The notes under the pieces: model-generated
Seen by the model: only the letters and a program-made list of their open reading frames with translations
The model's database searches: none
What the model was told of the DNA's origin: nothing
DNA from: Candidatus Latescibacterota bacterium
GTDB taxonomy: Bacteria; Latescibacterota; UBA2968; UBA8231
Length of the DNA stretch: 10,063 bases
Reading direction: 5' to 3'
Assembly: GCA_003529325.1 (NCBI GenBank)
Contig: DPVW01000448.1
Location: 1,019 to 11,081 of the forward strand
Translations under genes and position numbers: made by a program
Shown here: piece by piece, positions 1-5,839 of the stretch
How positions within the stretch are numbered: the first letter of the stretch is position 1
How the letters are laid out: each line of letters starts with the position of its first letter

Positions 1-152
1 CGGGTGCGCACTCGGTTGCGATTGATATACCCGTGCTTTGTGTATTGCACATCGTCGGCCAGAACAAAAACGTCTGCCTGCCCTGCCTTGTAGAGATAGC
101 CGAGCCATAGGAGGTAATTGAGCTGATGAGCGGCGAGAATGCGCGATGCCAT
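1..152 (-). CDS. WbqC-family protein, N-terminal part (runs off left edge)
   Basis: Reading from an ATG at 152, the minus strand encodes about 50 residues before the window ends. The N-terminus contains AAHQLNYLLWLGYLYKAGQ, followed by a DDVQYTKHGYINRNR stretch. This is the characteristic start of the WbqC-like family (usual form HQPNYLPWLGY...DDVQY.K..Y.NRN). WbqC-like proteins are commonly found in O-antigen and surface-polysaccharide clusters; their biochemistry is poorly defined. The usual HQPNYLPW proline positions are replaced by Leu here (HQLNYLLW), which may mean relaxed constraint. The start codon lies inside the 3' end of a deacetylase fragment in another frame, so this gene now sits directly behind remnants. 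Whether the rest is intact cannot be seen. The family call rests on motif recognition only. Confidence 0.7.
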   Translation of the reverse strand, partial: MASRILAAHQLNYLLWLGYLYKAGQADVFVLADDVQYTKHGYINRNRVRT

Positions 153-381
153 CAGCGATGCACCGGTGGTCCTGGTGCAGGTCGTTGCTGCTCGGCATCA
201 GCACCGTGTCCGGGCACAGGTCGTCGCGCAGACGTACCAGTTCCTCGAGGATCTCCTGACGCGCATGCGGCAGATGGCGCAGGCGATATTTGTAGACGAG
301 AAGATTTGCCGGGGAGATGCCCAGACTCTTCGTCCCCGCCCGGACCTCGCTCTCCAGGATGTCGGATGGATACTGGGGGGA
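130..381 (-). pseudogene. PIG-L/LmbE-type N-acetylglucosaminyl deacetylase fragment
   Basis: In a minus-strand frame different from the epimerase remnant, translation gives YPSDILESEVRAGTKSLGI, then a YRLRHLPHARQEILEELV helix, then MPSSNDLHQDHR. The HQDH segment corresponds to the metal-binding HxDH motif of PIG-L/LmbE deacetylases, and the preceding residues match the middle of that family, which deacetylates N-acetylated sugars. The N-terminal AHPDDE metal motif is absent: the frame is joined near 381 to epimerase sequence. The roughly 100 residues normally after HxDH are also absent, replaced by the start of the WbqC-like gene. With about 84 residues of a protein normally over 200, this is almost certainly a non-functional remnant. 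Deacetylase and WbqC genes are plausible neighbours in glycan clusters, so the original order may have been preserved through internal deletions. Confidence 0.6.
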
Positions 382-899
382 CCTGATTCGGCAGCCGTGG
401 AGAAAGAGGCGTAGTACACCTGGGCCTGCACTGCGTCCTCCACCCAGAGTAGGTCCACGCCACGATTTGCGGCGATCGAAATTCCCTCGCCTCGCAGTGC
501 GTGACAGAGGAAATTGTACACTGCCCCAGCCGCTTTCCCCGGACCGTAGACGCCGGCGAAGCGCAGAATAGGGATGGCAAGATCGCCACGTTCCGCCGCC
601 TGCTGACAGATCAGTTCCGCTGCGTACTTCTCCTCGCCATACACATCGACGGGAGCCACCTCGTCCCCCTCATCGAGGGGCAGTGGCAACGTGGGACTCA
701 TAAAATCGAAAACGCTCATCGTCGAGGTGAAGACCAGACGCTGCACTCCGGCAGCCTGTGCCGCGGCGACGATGTTTGCCGTTCCCACCTCGTTTGCTCC
801 CCTGCGGACACCCTCCGCAGGGGGCTCGGTTGCCAGGTGAGCGACGAAGCCAATGCGCCGGAGAAGGGGATGTGCGCTTTCTTCTCGGTGCCGCCCCGA
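198..899 (-). pseudogene. Truncated NAD-dependent sugar epimerase/dehydratase (extended SDR)
   Basis: The open frame starts right after the TGA of the TetR gene (900-902) and runs to a TGA at 198-200. Residues encoded at about 382-860 match the middle of an extended SDR: a VAHLATEPP segment, then NEVGTANIVAAAQAAGVQRL, then VFTSTMSVFD with the usual catalytic Ser region. These are followed by the catalytic Y-x-x-x-K as YGEEK, a RFAGVYGPG motif and DLLWVEDAVQA. The N-terminal Rossmann half with GxxGxxG is missing: only about 13 unrelated codons separate the TetR stop from the homology. Below 381 the frame is no longer SDR-like, and another frame carries deacetylase sequence. A GTG at 788 could start a 196-residue product, but it could not bind NAD normally. 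I read it as a remnant truncated at both ends; an accidental expressed fragment is possible. Confidence 0.65.
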
Positions 900-1511
900 T
901 CACTCTCCGGTGAGCCCTGGCTCTGTGTCGGCGGAACGTAGACCGAAGACGGCATACACTGCCAGTGTCACGGCGTCGACGTACTGTAAAGCCGGCTGCT
1001 GCAAGGTCCCTTCGTTGATCAGTCGGGGGATATTCAGCATGAGACCACTGAAATGGCTCATCGCCAGGACCGCATCCATCTGCGCCAATTCGCCAGCGCC
1101 ACTGGCCTCGGCGAGAAACTCGGTAAACATCCGTCCCTGTCGCCTGGTGATGTCACTCTCGACGAAGGCGTAGGGTGTGAGCAGTACGTAGGTAAATGCT
1201 TCCGGATACTTGTCGAAATATGTAAAGGACAGGCGAATCCATTCGCGTAGACGAGACGCAAGAGAGTATACTCCCGAGTTCAGTATCTGCTCTTTTTCGG
1301 CGGTCATGTCAGCGACGATCTGTTGATAGGCCTGCTGACAGAGATCGTCTTTGCTCTCGAAATGACGATAGAGGGCTCCCTCCGTCACACCGGCCTCGCT
1401 GGCGATCTGCCGAATGGAAGCGCCGGTCACGCCCTGCCTGGCAACAAGACGAATCGTCGCCTCAACGATTTCGGCCCTTCGGTTTTTTCTCTTCGTCGTC
1501 ACATCCGACAA
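900..1511 (-). CDS. TetR/AcrR-family transcriptional regulator
   Basis: This 203-residue protein has the TetR layout. An N-terminal helix (about 10-27) leads into the helix-turn-helix ASIRQIASEAGVTEGALYRHF at about 31-51, followed by the SKDDL segment typical of the family. The rest is an all-helical, divergent ligand-binding and dimerisation domain. Such proteins usually repress their own promoter and neighbours and release DNA on binding a small ligand; the ligand cannot be predicted. The given start is TTG at 1511. A GTG four codons in (1502) is an alternative, and neither has a clear Shine-Dalgarno. The gene diverges from ispG across 88 bases containing an inverted repeat. Downstream on the same strand lie only glycan-gene remnants, so its original target operon may be partly lost. 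The length and HTH are intact. Confidence 0.9.
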   Translation of the reverse strand: MSDVTTKRKNRRAEIVEATIRLVARQGVTGASIRQIASEAGVTEGALYRHFESKDDLCQQAYQQIVADMTAEKEQILNSGVYSLASRLREWIRLSFTYFDKYPEAFTYVLLTPYAFVESDITRRQGRMFTEFLAEASGAGELAQMDAVLAMSHFSGLMLNIPRLINEGTLQQPALQYVDAVTLAVYAVFGLRSADTEPGLTGE

Positions 1512-1537
1512 TCTAAGTAAACGATCGATTACCTACA
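1512..1537. promoter_or_regulatory. Inverted repeat, probable TetR operator
   Basis: The core GTAAACGATCGATTAC (1517-1532) is an almost perfect palindrome with one mismatch per half. Extending it to 13-base half-sites gives 10 of 13 matching positions, centred between 1524 and 1525. It begins next to the TetR TTG start and overlaps the weak leftward -10 candidate, which suits autorepression. It lies about 25 bases upstream of the ispG -35 candidate, so an effect on ispG is possible but less direct. TetR-family operators are typically 15-30 bp palindromes in such divergent gaps. The operator role is inference. Confidence 0.5.
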
Positions 1538-1554
1538 TAATCTGGGCGTGCCAA
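1526..1554 (-). promoter_or_regulatory. Candidate promoter of the TetR gene
   Basis: On the minus strand, TTGGCA (1554-1549) is followed after 17 bases by TAATCG (1531-1526). The -35 is good and the -10 weak. The inverted repeat covers the -10, as expected for an autorepressed TetR gene. Confidence 0.25.
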
Positions 1555-1562
1555 GAAGGATC

Positions 1563-1591
1563 TTGCCGGCCCTGAGGGGCACTCGTATACT
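1563..1591 (+). promoter_or_regulatory. Candidate ispG promoter giving a near-leaderless mRNA
   Basis: TTGCCG (1563-1568), a 17-base spacer, then TATACT (1586-1591) fit a sigma70-type promoter (4/6 and 5/6 matches). Initiation 6-8 bases downstream would fall at about 1597-1599, directly before the ispG ATG at 1600. Confidence 0.5.
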
Positions 1592-1599
1592 CGCTAATA

Positions 1600-2742
1600 A
1601 TGACTACCACCCGCCCCCGCAATCCGACCCGAGCGGTCCGTATCGGCGATATCACCATTGGCGCCGATCATCCTGTGGCGGTGCAGAGCATGGCCGCCAC
1701 CAGGACCCAGGACATCGAGGCGACAACACGTCAGGTACAGCTGATGCAGGAGGCTGGTGCCGACATCATCCGTATCGCCGTGGACAGCCGCAAGGATACC
1801 GAGGCCTTGATGAAGATTGCCGACGTGGCACAACGGCCGCTGAGTGTCGACCTGCAGGAGCATTACCGCCTGGCTGAGGTCATTGCGCCCCACGTGCAGA
1901 AAATCCGCTACAATCCGGGTCATCTATACCACCACGAGCGCGAACGACCGATCCGCGACAAAGTCGGCTATCTGGCGGACGTGGCGGCCCAGAATGACTG
2001 CGCCATGCGCGTGGGGGTCAACTGTGGTTCCGTCGATCCCGAGAAACTCGAGCTGTTTCCCGCCGACGATTCCATCGGTCCCATGCTGGCATCAGCCTTG
2101 GAACACTGCGAAATGCTGGATGAGATCGGCTTCACTCGGTACTGCGTGTCCCTGAAGGACTCCGATCCCAACAAGGTCATCGACGCCAACAAACGATTCG
2201 CCGCGCAACGCCCCGATGTCCCCCTCCACCTGGGTGTCACAGAGGCGGGCATGCCCCCCGAGGGTGTCATCAAGTCGCGTGTCGCCTTCGAGCAACTGCT
2301 GTCAGCCGGCATTGGAGATACCATTCGCGTTTCCCTCACCTTGCCATTTGACGACAAGGGGGAGGAGGTCACCGCCGGGCGTCAGATCCTCGACGACATC
2401 GCCGCTGGCCGCTATCGATCCGTGCCTGAGTATCGCCCCGAGGGGCTCAACATCATCTCCTGCCCCTCCTGTTCACGGGTTGAGAATGAGGCCTTCATCG
2501 ACCTGGCGCACAAGGTGCGAGACGTGACCGAGTATGCGAAAATGCACGCCATCACCATCGCCGTCATGGGGTGCCGCGTAAATGGCCCCGGGGAGACGGA
2601 TGATGCCGATCTCGGCATGTGGTGCGCACCGACCTTCGTCAATCTCAAACGGGGCGAAGAGTTGATCGGCAAATTCGGCTACGACGAGGTCCTCGACGTG
2701 CTCAAGATCGAAGTCGATCGCCTGATCTCTTCTACGACCTGA
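1600..2742 (+). CDS. ispG: 4-hydroxy-3-methylbut-2-en-1-yl diphosphate synthase (IspG/GcpE)
   Basis: This 380-residue cytosolic iron-sulfur enzyme reductively converts 2-C-methyl-D-erythritol 2,4-cyclodiphosphate to HMBPP, the penultimate step of the MEP isoprenoid pathway. The N-terminal TIM-barrel part contains [12 protein letters not shown] (27-38), the IRYNPGH segment (102-108) and [11 protein letters not shown]. The C-terminal 4Fe-4S domain has CPSCSR (Cys288, Cys291), then GCRVNGPGE (Cys325, catalytic Glu332). Length matches the two-domain bacterial form. Segments such as [17 protein letters not shown] and [16 protein letters not shown] differ clearly from E. coli IspG and resemble, from memory, planctomycete-type sequences. 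ATG 1600 is the first possible start after an in-frame TGA at 1573 and has no Shine-Dalgarno, pointing to leaderless translation. It is transcribed alone and ends base-to-base against the convergent DAHP synthase gene. Confidence 0.97.
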   Translation: MTTTRPRNPTRAVRIGDITIGADHPVAVQSMAATRTQDIEATTRQVQLMQEAGADIIRIAVDSRKDTEALMKIADVAQRPLSVDLQEHYRLAEVIAPHVQKIRYNPGHLYHHERERPIRDKVGYLADVAAQNDCAMRVGVNCGSVDPEKLELFPADDSIGPMLASALEHCEMLDEIGFTRYCVSLKDSDPNKVIDANKRFAAQRPDVPLHLGVTEAGMPPEGVIKSRVAFEQLLSAGIGDTIRVSLTLPFDDKGEEVTAGRQILDDIAAGRYRSVPEYRPEGLNIISCPSCSRVENEAFIDLAHKVRDVTEYAKMHAITIAVMGCRVNGPGETDDADLGMWCAPTFVNLKRGEELIGKFGYDEVLDVLKIEVDRLISSTT

Positions 2743-3813
2743 TCACGCTGCCTTGGAGCGTACCCCAGCAAGGGTGCTGTATGCGGATCGCAGCATGCGT
2801 TGGGTCGTCTCCCAGCCAACGCACGCATCGGTAATCGACACACCGTAGCTTAGTCCAGATCGGCCTTGTGCTCCCAGTCGCTGGTTGCCTTCCAGCAGAT
2901 GGCTCTCCACCATCAGACCGACGATCGCCTCATTGCCGTCGACACGCTGCTCGATCACCGACTGCCACACACCCTCCTGGCGCAGATACTGTTTGCCGGA
3001 GTTGTCGTGACTGCAGTCGACGATAATGGCGGGATGCCTGGTGCCTGCCACCGCCATCATGGCCCCCGCCCTGGCCAGTTGATCTGCTCCATAGTTTGGC
3101 CCTGCCGCGCCACCACGCAGCACGAGATGCCCGAGTGGATTGCCTCCGGTACGCACGATCGCGGAGCGTCCCTGCGCATCGATACCGAGGAAACTGTGAC
3201 CGTGACGGGCCGACTCGATCGCATCTACTGCGACCTGCAGATCTCCGGAGGTGGAGTTTTTGAAGCCCACCGGCATCGACAGGCCACTCGCCATTTCCCG
3301 ATGGGTCTGTGATTCCGTCGTCCTGGCACCGATCGCCGCCCAACTCACCAGATCACCCATGTATTGCGGCGTCGTCGGATCGAGGGTTTCCGTCGCCGCT
3401 GGCAGACCCATTTCGTTGATATCGAGAAGCAGCTTGCGTGCCACCCGCAGTCCTTCATTCATGTCCTGCGTGCCATCGAGTCCGGCGTCGTTGATCAGCC
3501 CCTTCCAGCCGATGATGGTACGCGGTTTCTCGAAGTAGACGCGCATGATGATACAGAGGTGATCGGACAGTTCGTCACGCAACGACTGCAGACGTCGGGC
3601 ATACTCCAAGGCCGCCTGCGGGTCATGAATGGAGCAGGGACCGACGATGACGAGCAGCCGCTTGTCCTGCCGGCGCAGGATGCGCCCCGCGTCCCGGCGT
3701 CCACCGAGAACGGTACGATTCGCCCTTTCCGACATGGCCAGATCATCTCGCAACTGTGCCGGAGAGATCACCGGTTGGGTCGCTTTGACATGTAGATCCT
3801 GCGTTTCGAGCAT
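2743..3813 (-). CDS. aroG: 3-deoxy-7-phosphoheptulonate (DAHP) synthase, AroF/G/H type
   Basis: This 356-residue cytosolic enzyme condenses phosphoenolpyruvate and erythrose 4-phosphate to DAHP, the first step of the shikimate pathway to Phe, Tyr and Trp. It is a type I-alpha enzyme like E. coli AroF, AroG and AroH. Visible are GPCSIHD (metal-binding Cys60), RVYFEKPR (substrate Lys96), GARTTESQTHRE, PVGFKNSTSG, CSHDNSGK (His269), VESHLLEGNQ (Glu303) and SITDACVGW (Asp329), so all catalytic and metal residues are present. The feedback ligand cannot be assigned by eye, and the symbol aroG is by class. ATG 3813 is preceded by a perfect AGGAGG (3824-3819) at 5 bases spacing. Only about 22 bases separate the start from the terminator T-tract, so the promoter must lie upstream of that terminator and expression depends on read-through (see leader features). 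Confidence 0.96.
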   Translation of the reverse strand: MLETQDLHVKATQPVISPAQLRDDLAMSERANRTVLGGRRDAGRILRRQDKRLLVIVGPCSIHDPQAALEYARRLQSLRDELSDHLCIIMRVYFEKPRTIIGWKGLINDAGLDGTQDMNEGLRVARKLLLDINEMGLPAATETLDPTTPQYMGDLVSWAAIGARTTESQTHREMASGLSMPVGFKNSTSGDLQVAVDAIESARHGHSFLGIDAQGRSAIVRTGGNPLGHLVLRGGAAGPNYGADQLARAGAMMAVAGTRHPAIIVDCSHDNSGKQYLRQEGVWQSVIEQRVDGNEAIVGLMVESHLLEGNQRLGAQGRSGLSYGVSITDACVGWETTQRMLRSAYSTLAGVRSKAA

Positions 3814-3835
3814 GGTTGCCTCCTGCTGGGAGAAT

Positions 3836-3868
3836 AAAAAAAAACCCGACGCCGTTAAAGGAGTCGGG
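3836..3868 (-). terminator. Intrinsic terminator in the DAHP synthase leader
   Basis: On the minus strand, CCCGAC (3868-3863) pairs with GTCGGG (3850-3845). After one mismatch, CC (3861-3860) pairs with GG (3853-3852) around a six-base loop. Nine T residues follow (3844-3836). This is a textbook rho-independent terminator placed inside the untranslated leader. On the plus strand the same stem is followed shortly by TTTTT (3872-3876), so it may also stop rightward transcripts coming from ispG through the antisense of the DAHP synthase gene. Confidence 0.85.
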
Positions 3869-3937
3869 GGCTTTTTGTCTCTTATAGTCTGCTGTGCAGC
3901 TATGAATCGGTCCCTTCGACTCCCGCATGTGGGTCGA
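3836..3937 (-). promoter_or_regulatory. Transcription attenuator: 1:2, 2:3 and 3:4 alternative hairpins
   Basis: Four segments can be seen on the minus strand. Segment 1, TCGACCC (3937-3931), pairs with segment 2, GGGAGTCGA (3924-3916), with one bulged A. Segment 2 GGAGTCG (3923-3917) is also perfectly complementary to segment 3 CGACTCC (3866-3860), extendable by GGG:CCC across a two-base bulge. Segment 3 pairs with segment 4 (3853-3845) to form the terminator. Segment 1 lies in codons 13-15 and segment 2 in codons 17-20 of the leader peptide, right after its aromatic run (codons 5-12). A ribosome stalled there would cover segment 1 and free segment 2 for the antiterminator. Unhindered translation, or none, would leave the terminator. 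This is the logic of the trp and phe attenuators; the mechanism here is inferred from sequence. Confidence 0.75.
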
Positions 3938-3974
3938 TAAAGTAGAAGCGGAAATAGGACCAGCGGTTTGTCAT
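3900..3974 (-). CDS. Aromatic-rich attenuator leader peptide of DAHP synthase
   Basis: ATG at 3974 opens a 24-codon frame ending in TAG (3902-3900). It begins MTNRWSYFRFYF, so residues 5-12 contain one Trp, two Tyr and three Phe. It then continues with 12 ordinary residues (IDPHAG..., ending in Ser). Six aromatic residues in eight codons, inside the leader of the enzyme that feeds all three aromatic amino acids and followed by a terminator, is strong evidence for a regulatory leader peptide. A shortage of charged Trp, Tyr or Phe tRNA would stall ribosomes in this run. No clear Shine-Dalgarno is present. Instead a five-codon frame (ATG 3988, encoding MTIAR) ends in a TGA that overlaps the leader start as ATGA, which could couple translation. 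Confidence 0.78.
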   Translation of the reverse strand: MTNRWSYFRFYFIDPHAGVEGTDS

Positions 3975-4006
3975 CTAGCGATCGTCATTTTTCGGGGTAT
4001 GCTGCA

Positions 4007-4035
4007 AGCGTAACAAGCCGATTCCCTTCCGTCAA
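4007..4035 (-). promoter_or_regulatory. Candidate promoter of the DAHP synthase leader
   Basis: On the minus strand, TTGACG (4035-4030) overlaps the stop codon of the upstream gene. It is followed after 17 bases by TACGCT (4012-4007). The -35 is strong and the -10 weak. Initiation near 4000 would place the whole attenuator in the transcript. Read-through from the upstream two-gene unit is an alternative source. Confidence 0.4.
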
Positions 4036-4949
4036 GATCGTACATCGATATTCCACGTCTGCCGCAATTCGGCATGCAGGGCTGCACGCCCTTCCTCGCT
4101 GACATTGACCCGCGGTGGACGCACAGATCCGCCCACAAGACCGACGGCGTCTAACCCGGCCTTGATCATGGCATCACCAAAGTGGTTGCGCAACTTCTCG
4201 AGTCCTGCCAGCCGGCGTTGGATCTGCACCATGGCCTCCCAGTCCTGGCTGTGTGACAGGCGCTCCAACTCGAGTTCCGGTTCAGGAAGGAAGTTGATGA
4301 ACCCCGCCGTAAAACCATCGATCCCCATCTGATAGCGCAGATGCAGCACCCCGGGGTCGTGACGTTTGTTGCCGATCCAGACAAACCGGTCCCCGAGACG
4401 CTGGATGGCACGAAACAACGGATGATCGTCGATACAGGGATCCTTGACGCCGATCACGGCCTCCACCGTCGCCAGCCGCTCGAAGAATTCCGCACTCCAG
4501 CCCTGGGTATTGTACGGCAACAGCGGCATGCCGGGCGCCGCTTTGGCGATCATGCGCAGGTGATCGAGAACACCCGTCATGTCATCGGGAATGCCGCCAC
4601 GCAGATAGGGCGGCATCACCAGGCAGATTCTGGCACCCATCCTCTGGTAACTGCGCGCCAACATGCAGGCCGACGCCGTGTTGCCTGGTAATGTGGGGAT
4701 GATGAGGACATCATCACCCGCCACGTCGATGGCGCGACGCGCCAGCCACTCCAGTTCGTCAAAGCTCAATGCGTCGATCTCGCCGGTGCCACCGCCGACG
4801 GCGATGACGCCGATGCCTCGCTCCATGAGAAATTGCAGATTGCCCACAAAACCTTTCCGATCGACCGTCAACAAGTCGTCGGCGCGAAAGGGCGTCACAG
4901 CGTAGGCATGGACGGTTTTCAACTGCTGTCTCAGGTTATCGGTCACCAA
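4032..4949 (-). CDS. DHDPS/NAL-family class I aldolase or dehydratase (KDG-dehydratase-like)
   Basis: This 305-residue protein has the DapA/NanA TIM-barrel fold. AVTPF lies at 17-21, GGGTGE at 52-57 in the place of the family GTTGE, then MPPYL (112-116), the catalytic Tyr in YNTQ (Tyr146) and the Schiff-base lysine in GVKDP (Lys169). Family members form a Schiff base with a 2-keto acid; outcomes include aldol condensation or cleavage and dehydration. GGGTGE, PPYL and INFLPE recall 5-dehydro-4-deoxyglucarate dehydratases more than true DapA, so a role in sugar-acid catabolism is more likely than lysine synthesis. The ATG overlaps the end of the upstream creatininase-family gene by 7 bases, showing a co-transcribed and probably coupled pair. 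The exact substrate is not determinable here. Confidence 0.88.
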   Translation of the reverse strand: MVTDNLRQQLKTVHAYAVTPFRADDLLTVDRKGFVGNLQFLMERGIGVIAVGGGTGEIDALSFDELEWLARRAIDVAGDDVLIIPTLPGNTASACMLARSYQRMGARICLVMPPYLRGGIPDDMTGVLDHLRMIAKAAPGMPLLPYNTQGWSAEFFERLATVEAVIGVKDPCIDDHPLFRAIQRLGDRFVWIGNKRHDPGVLHLRYQMGIDGFTAGFINFLPEPELELERLSHSQDWEAMVQIQRRLAGLEKLRNHFGDAMIKAGLDAVGLVGGSVRPPRVNVSEEGRAALHAELRQTWNIDVRS

Positions 4950-5770
4950 CGGATTCCCTTCTGTGTGGGATGGGTGTGCATATCCCGTCGATCTTCGATC
5001 GGCCAGGCTTTGATCTCGTCGATCGCTTCGATCATGCCTTCAACGGCTGCCTCGAAAATGATCTTGCCTTTCTCCGCCGTCGCCACCCGTGGATCACCGT
5101 GCACACCAAGCTCCGTCCAGCGTCCCCAGTATGCATTAAAACGGACATCAGGAGATGTTGAATCTGAACTGACATACTTGCCCATGCGGTCGTCCCCTTT
5201 GGCGGCCTTGTCCATCTGCACACGATCCGGCGCAAGGTGCAGATAGAGAGAGGTCTCGAATTCATCTGCATGGGCGGTGACTTCGCTCTCACGCACCCCT
5301 TCGAAAGCCTCCAGCAGAAAGTTAAAGTAACCCGCGGCGAAGCACAGCGACTCCGTCTCCAGCACCGTCTTGCGTGCCACCAGATCGATGAGCGGCTGAT
5401 TGGAGCCATGGCCATTGACGACGAAGATCTTCTCGAAGCCATGGTAGGCGACGGACTTGGTGATATTGACGCAGAACGCGATGAAGACCTCCGGCTCGAT
5501 ATGGATCGTGCCGGGAAAATCGATGTGATGTCGATTGAGGCCGTAGGCGATCGGCGGCAATACGAGCACGCGATCGGGTGCCCGACGACCGACTTCCAGG
5601 CAGACCTCTTCGCACAAAAAAACATCCACATCGAGAGGCAGGTGTCGGCCATGCTGTTCCGTCGAACCCGTGGGCAGCAGGACGACCTTCTGCAAGCCGA
5701 TGGCTTCATCGAGTTCTGCCCATGTCAGTCGGTTGTAGCGGTATTCGGTGGCAGCGTCAGTCATTTTCAT
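4943..5770 (-). CDS. Creatininase-family amidohydrolase A
   Basis: This 275-residue protein belongs to the creatinine amidohydrolase fold family, which also contains the mycofactocin protein MftE and FAPy deformylase ArfB: metal-dependent enzymes that mostly hydrolyse C-N bonds. LLPTGSTEQHGRHLPLDVD (31-49) carries the N-terminal metal ligands Glu38, His40 and Asp49. NGHGSN (119-124) supplies His121, and HADEFETS (167-174) is the family's C-terminal His/Glu motif. The creatininase HxE position after NGH is Ser here, so it is not a true creatininase. ATG 5770 is preceded by a GGGGGA-type ribosome-binding site and a strong promoter. It is first in a unit with the DHDPS-family gene (7-base overlap) and diverges from a paralogue. 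Substrate unknown; an amide, lactam or lactone related to the neighbouring sugar-acid enzymes is inferred. Confidence 0.88.
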   Translation of the reverse strand: MKMTDAATEYRYNRLTWAELDEAIGLQKVVLLPTGSTEQHGRHLPLDVDVFLCEEVCLEVGRRAPDRVLVLPPIAYGLNRHHIDFPGTIHIEPEVFIAFCVNITKSVAYHGFEKIFVVNGHGSNQPLIDLVARKTVLETESLCFAAGYFNFLLEAFEGVRESEVTAHADEFETSLYLHLAPDRVQMDKAAKGDDRMGKYVSSDSTSPDVRFNAYWGRWTELGVHGDPRVATAEKGKIIFEAAVEGMIEAIDEIKAWPIEDRRDMHTHPTQKGIRW

Positions 5771-5798
5771 TGTCCCCCTTCGGTTGATTGCGCATTAT
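5770..5798 (+). promoter_or_regulatory. Possible rightward promoter of the creatininase B unit
   Basis: TTGTCC (5770-5775), 17 bases, then CATTAT (5793-5798) is a moderate sigma70-like match on the plus strand. Its -10 overlaps the leftward TATAAT, so the two promoters would compete for the same stretch of DNA. Confidence 0.25.
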
Positions 5799-5822
5799 AG
5801 CTACCCCTCCAGAGATGTTCAA
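5794..5822 (-). promoter_or_regulatory. Strong leftward promoter of the creatininase A unit
   Basis: On the minus strand, TTGAAC (5822-5817) is followed after exactly 17 bases by a perfect TATAAT (5799-5794). This is the best sigma70-type promoter in the window. Initiation at about 5787 leaves a leader of under 20 bases before the ATG at 5770, containing the purine-rich ribosome-binding site. Confidence 0.7.
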
Positions 5823-5839
5823 CGAAAGGCGGCGAAACT

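Noticed and set aside
139..414. Plus-strand frames in the remnant region
   Set aside because: The opposite strand carries recognisable epimerase, deacetylase and WbqC motifs, and the plus frames have none.
1968..2372. 134-codon minus-strand frame inside ispG
   Set aside because: It is antisense to an unambiguous essential gene and has no recognisable domain.
2866..3312. Plus-strand frames opposite DAHP synthase (also 3364-3795)
   Set aside because: These are shadows of a fully conserved enzyme on the other strand, with no start signals or motifs.
3743..3928. Minus-strand frame overlapping the attenuator and containing GFFFIL
   Set aside because: The Phe run is only the translation of the terminator T-tract, and the frame overlaps the DAHP synthase start out of phase. 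The aromatic leader peptide at 3900-3974 is the coherent candidate.
4985..5035. Dense run of GATC/CGATCG sites
   Set aside because: It falls inside creatininase A coding sequence and is explained by Ile/Asp/Glu codons. There is no regular spacing or origin-like context.
5032..5709. Long alternative minus-strand frame of 225 codons
   Set aside because: It is rich in Ser, Arg and Cys and lies entirely under creatininase A, whose frame carries the family motifs. It is a GC-driven shadow.
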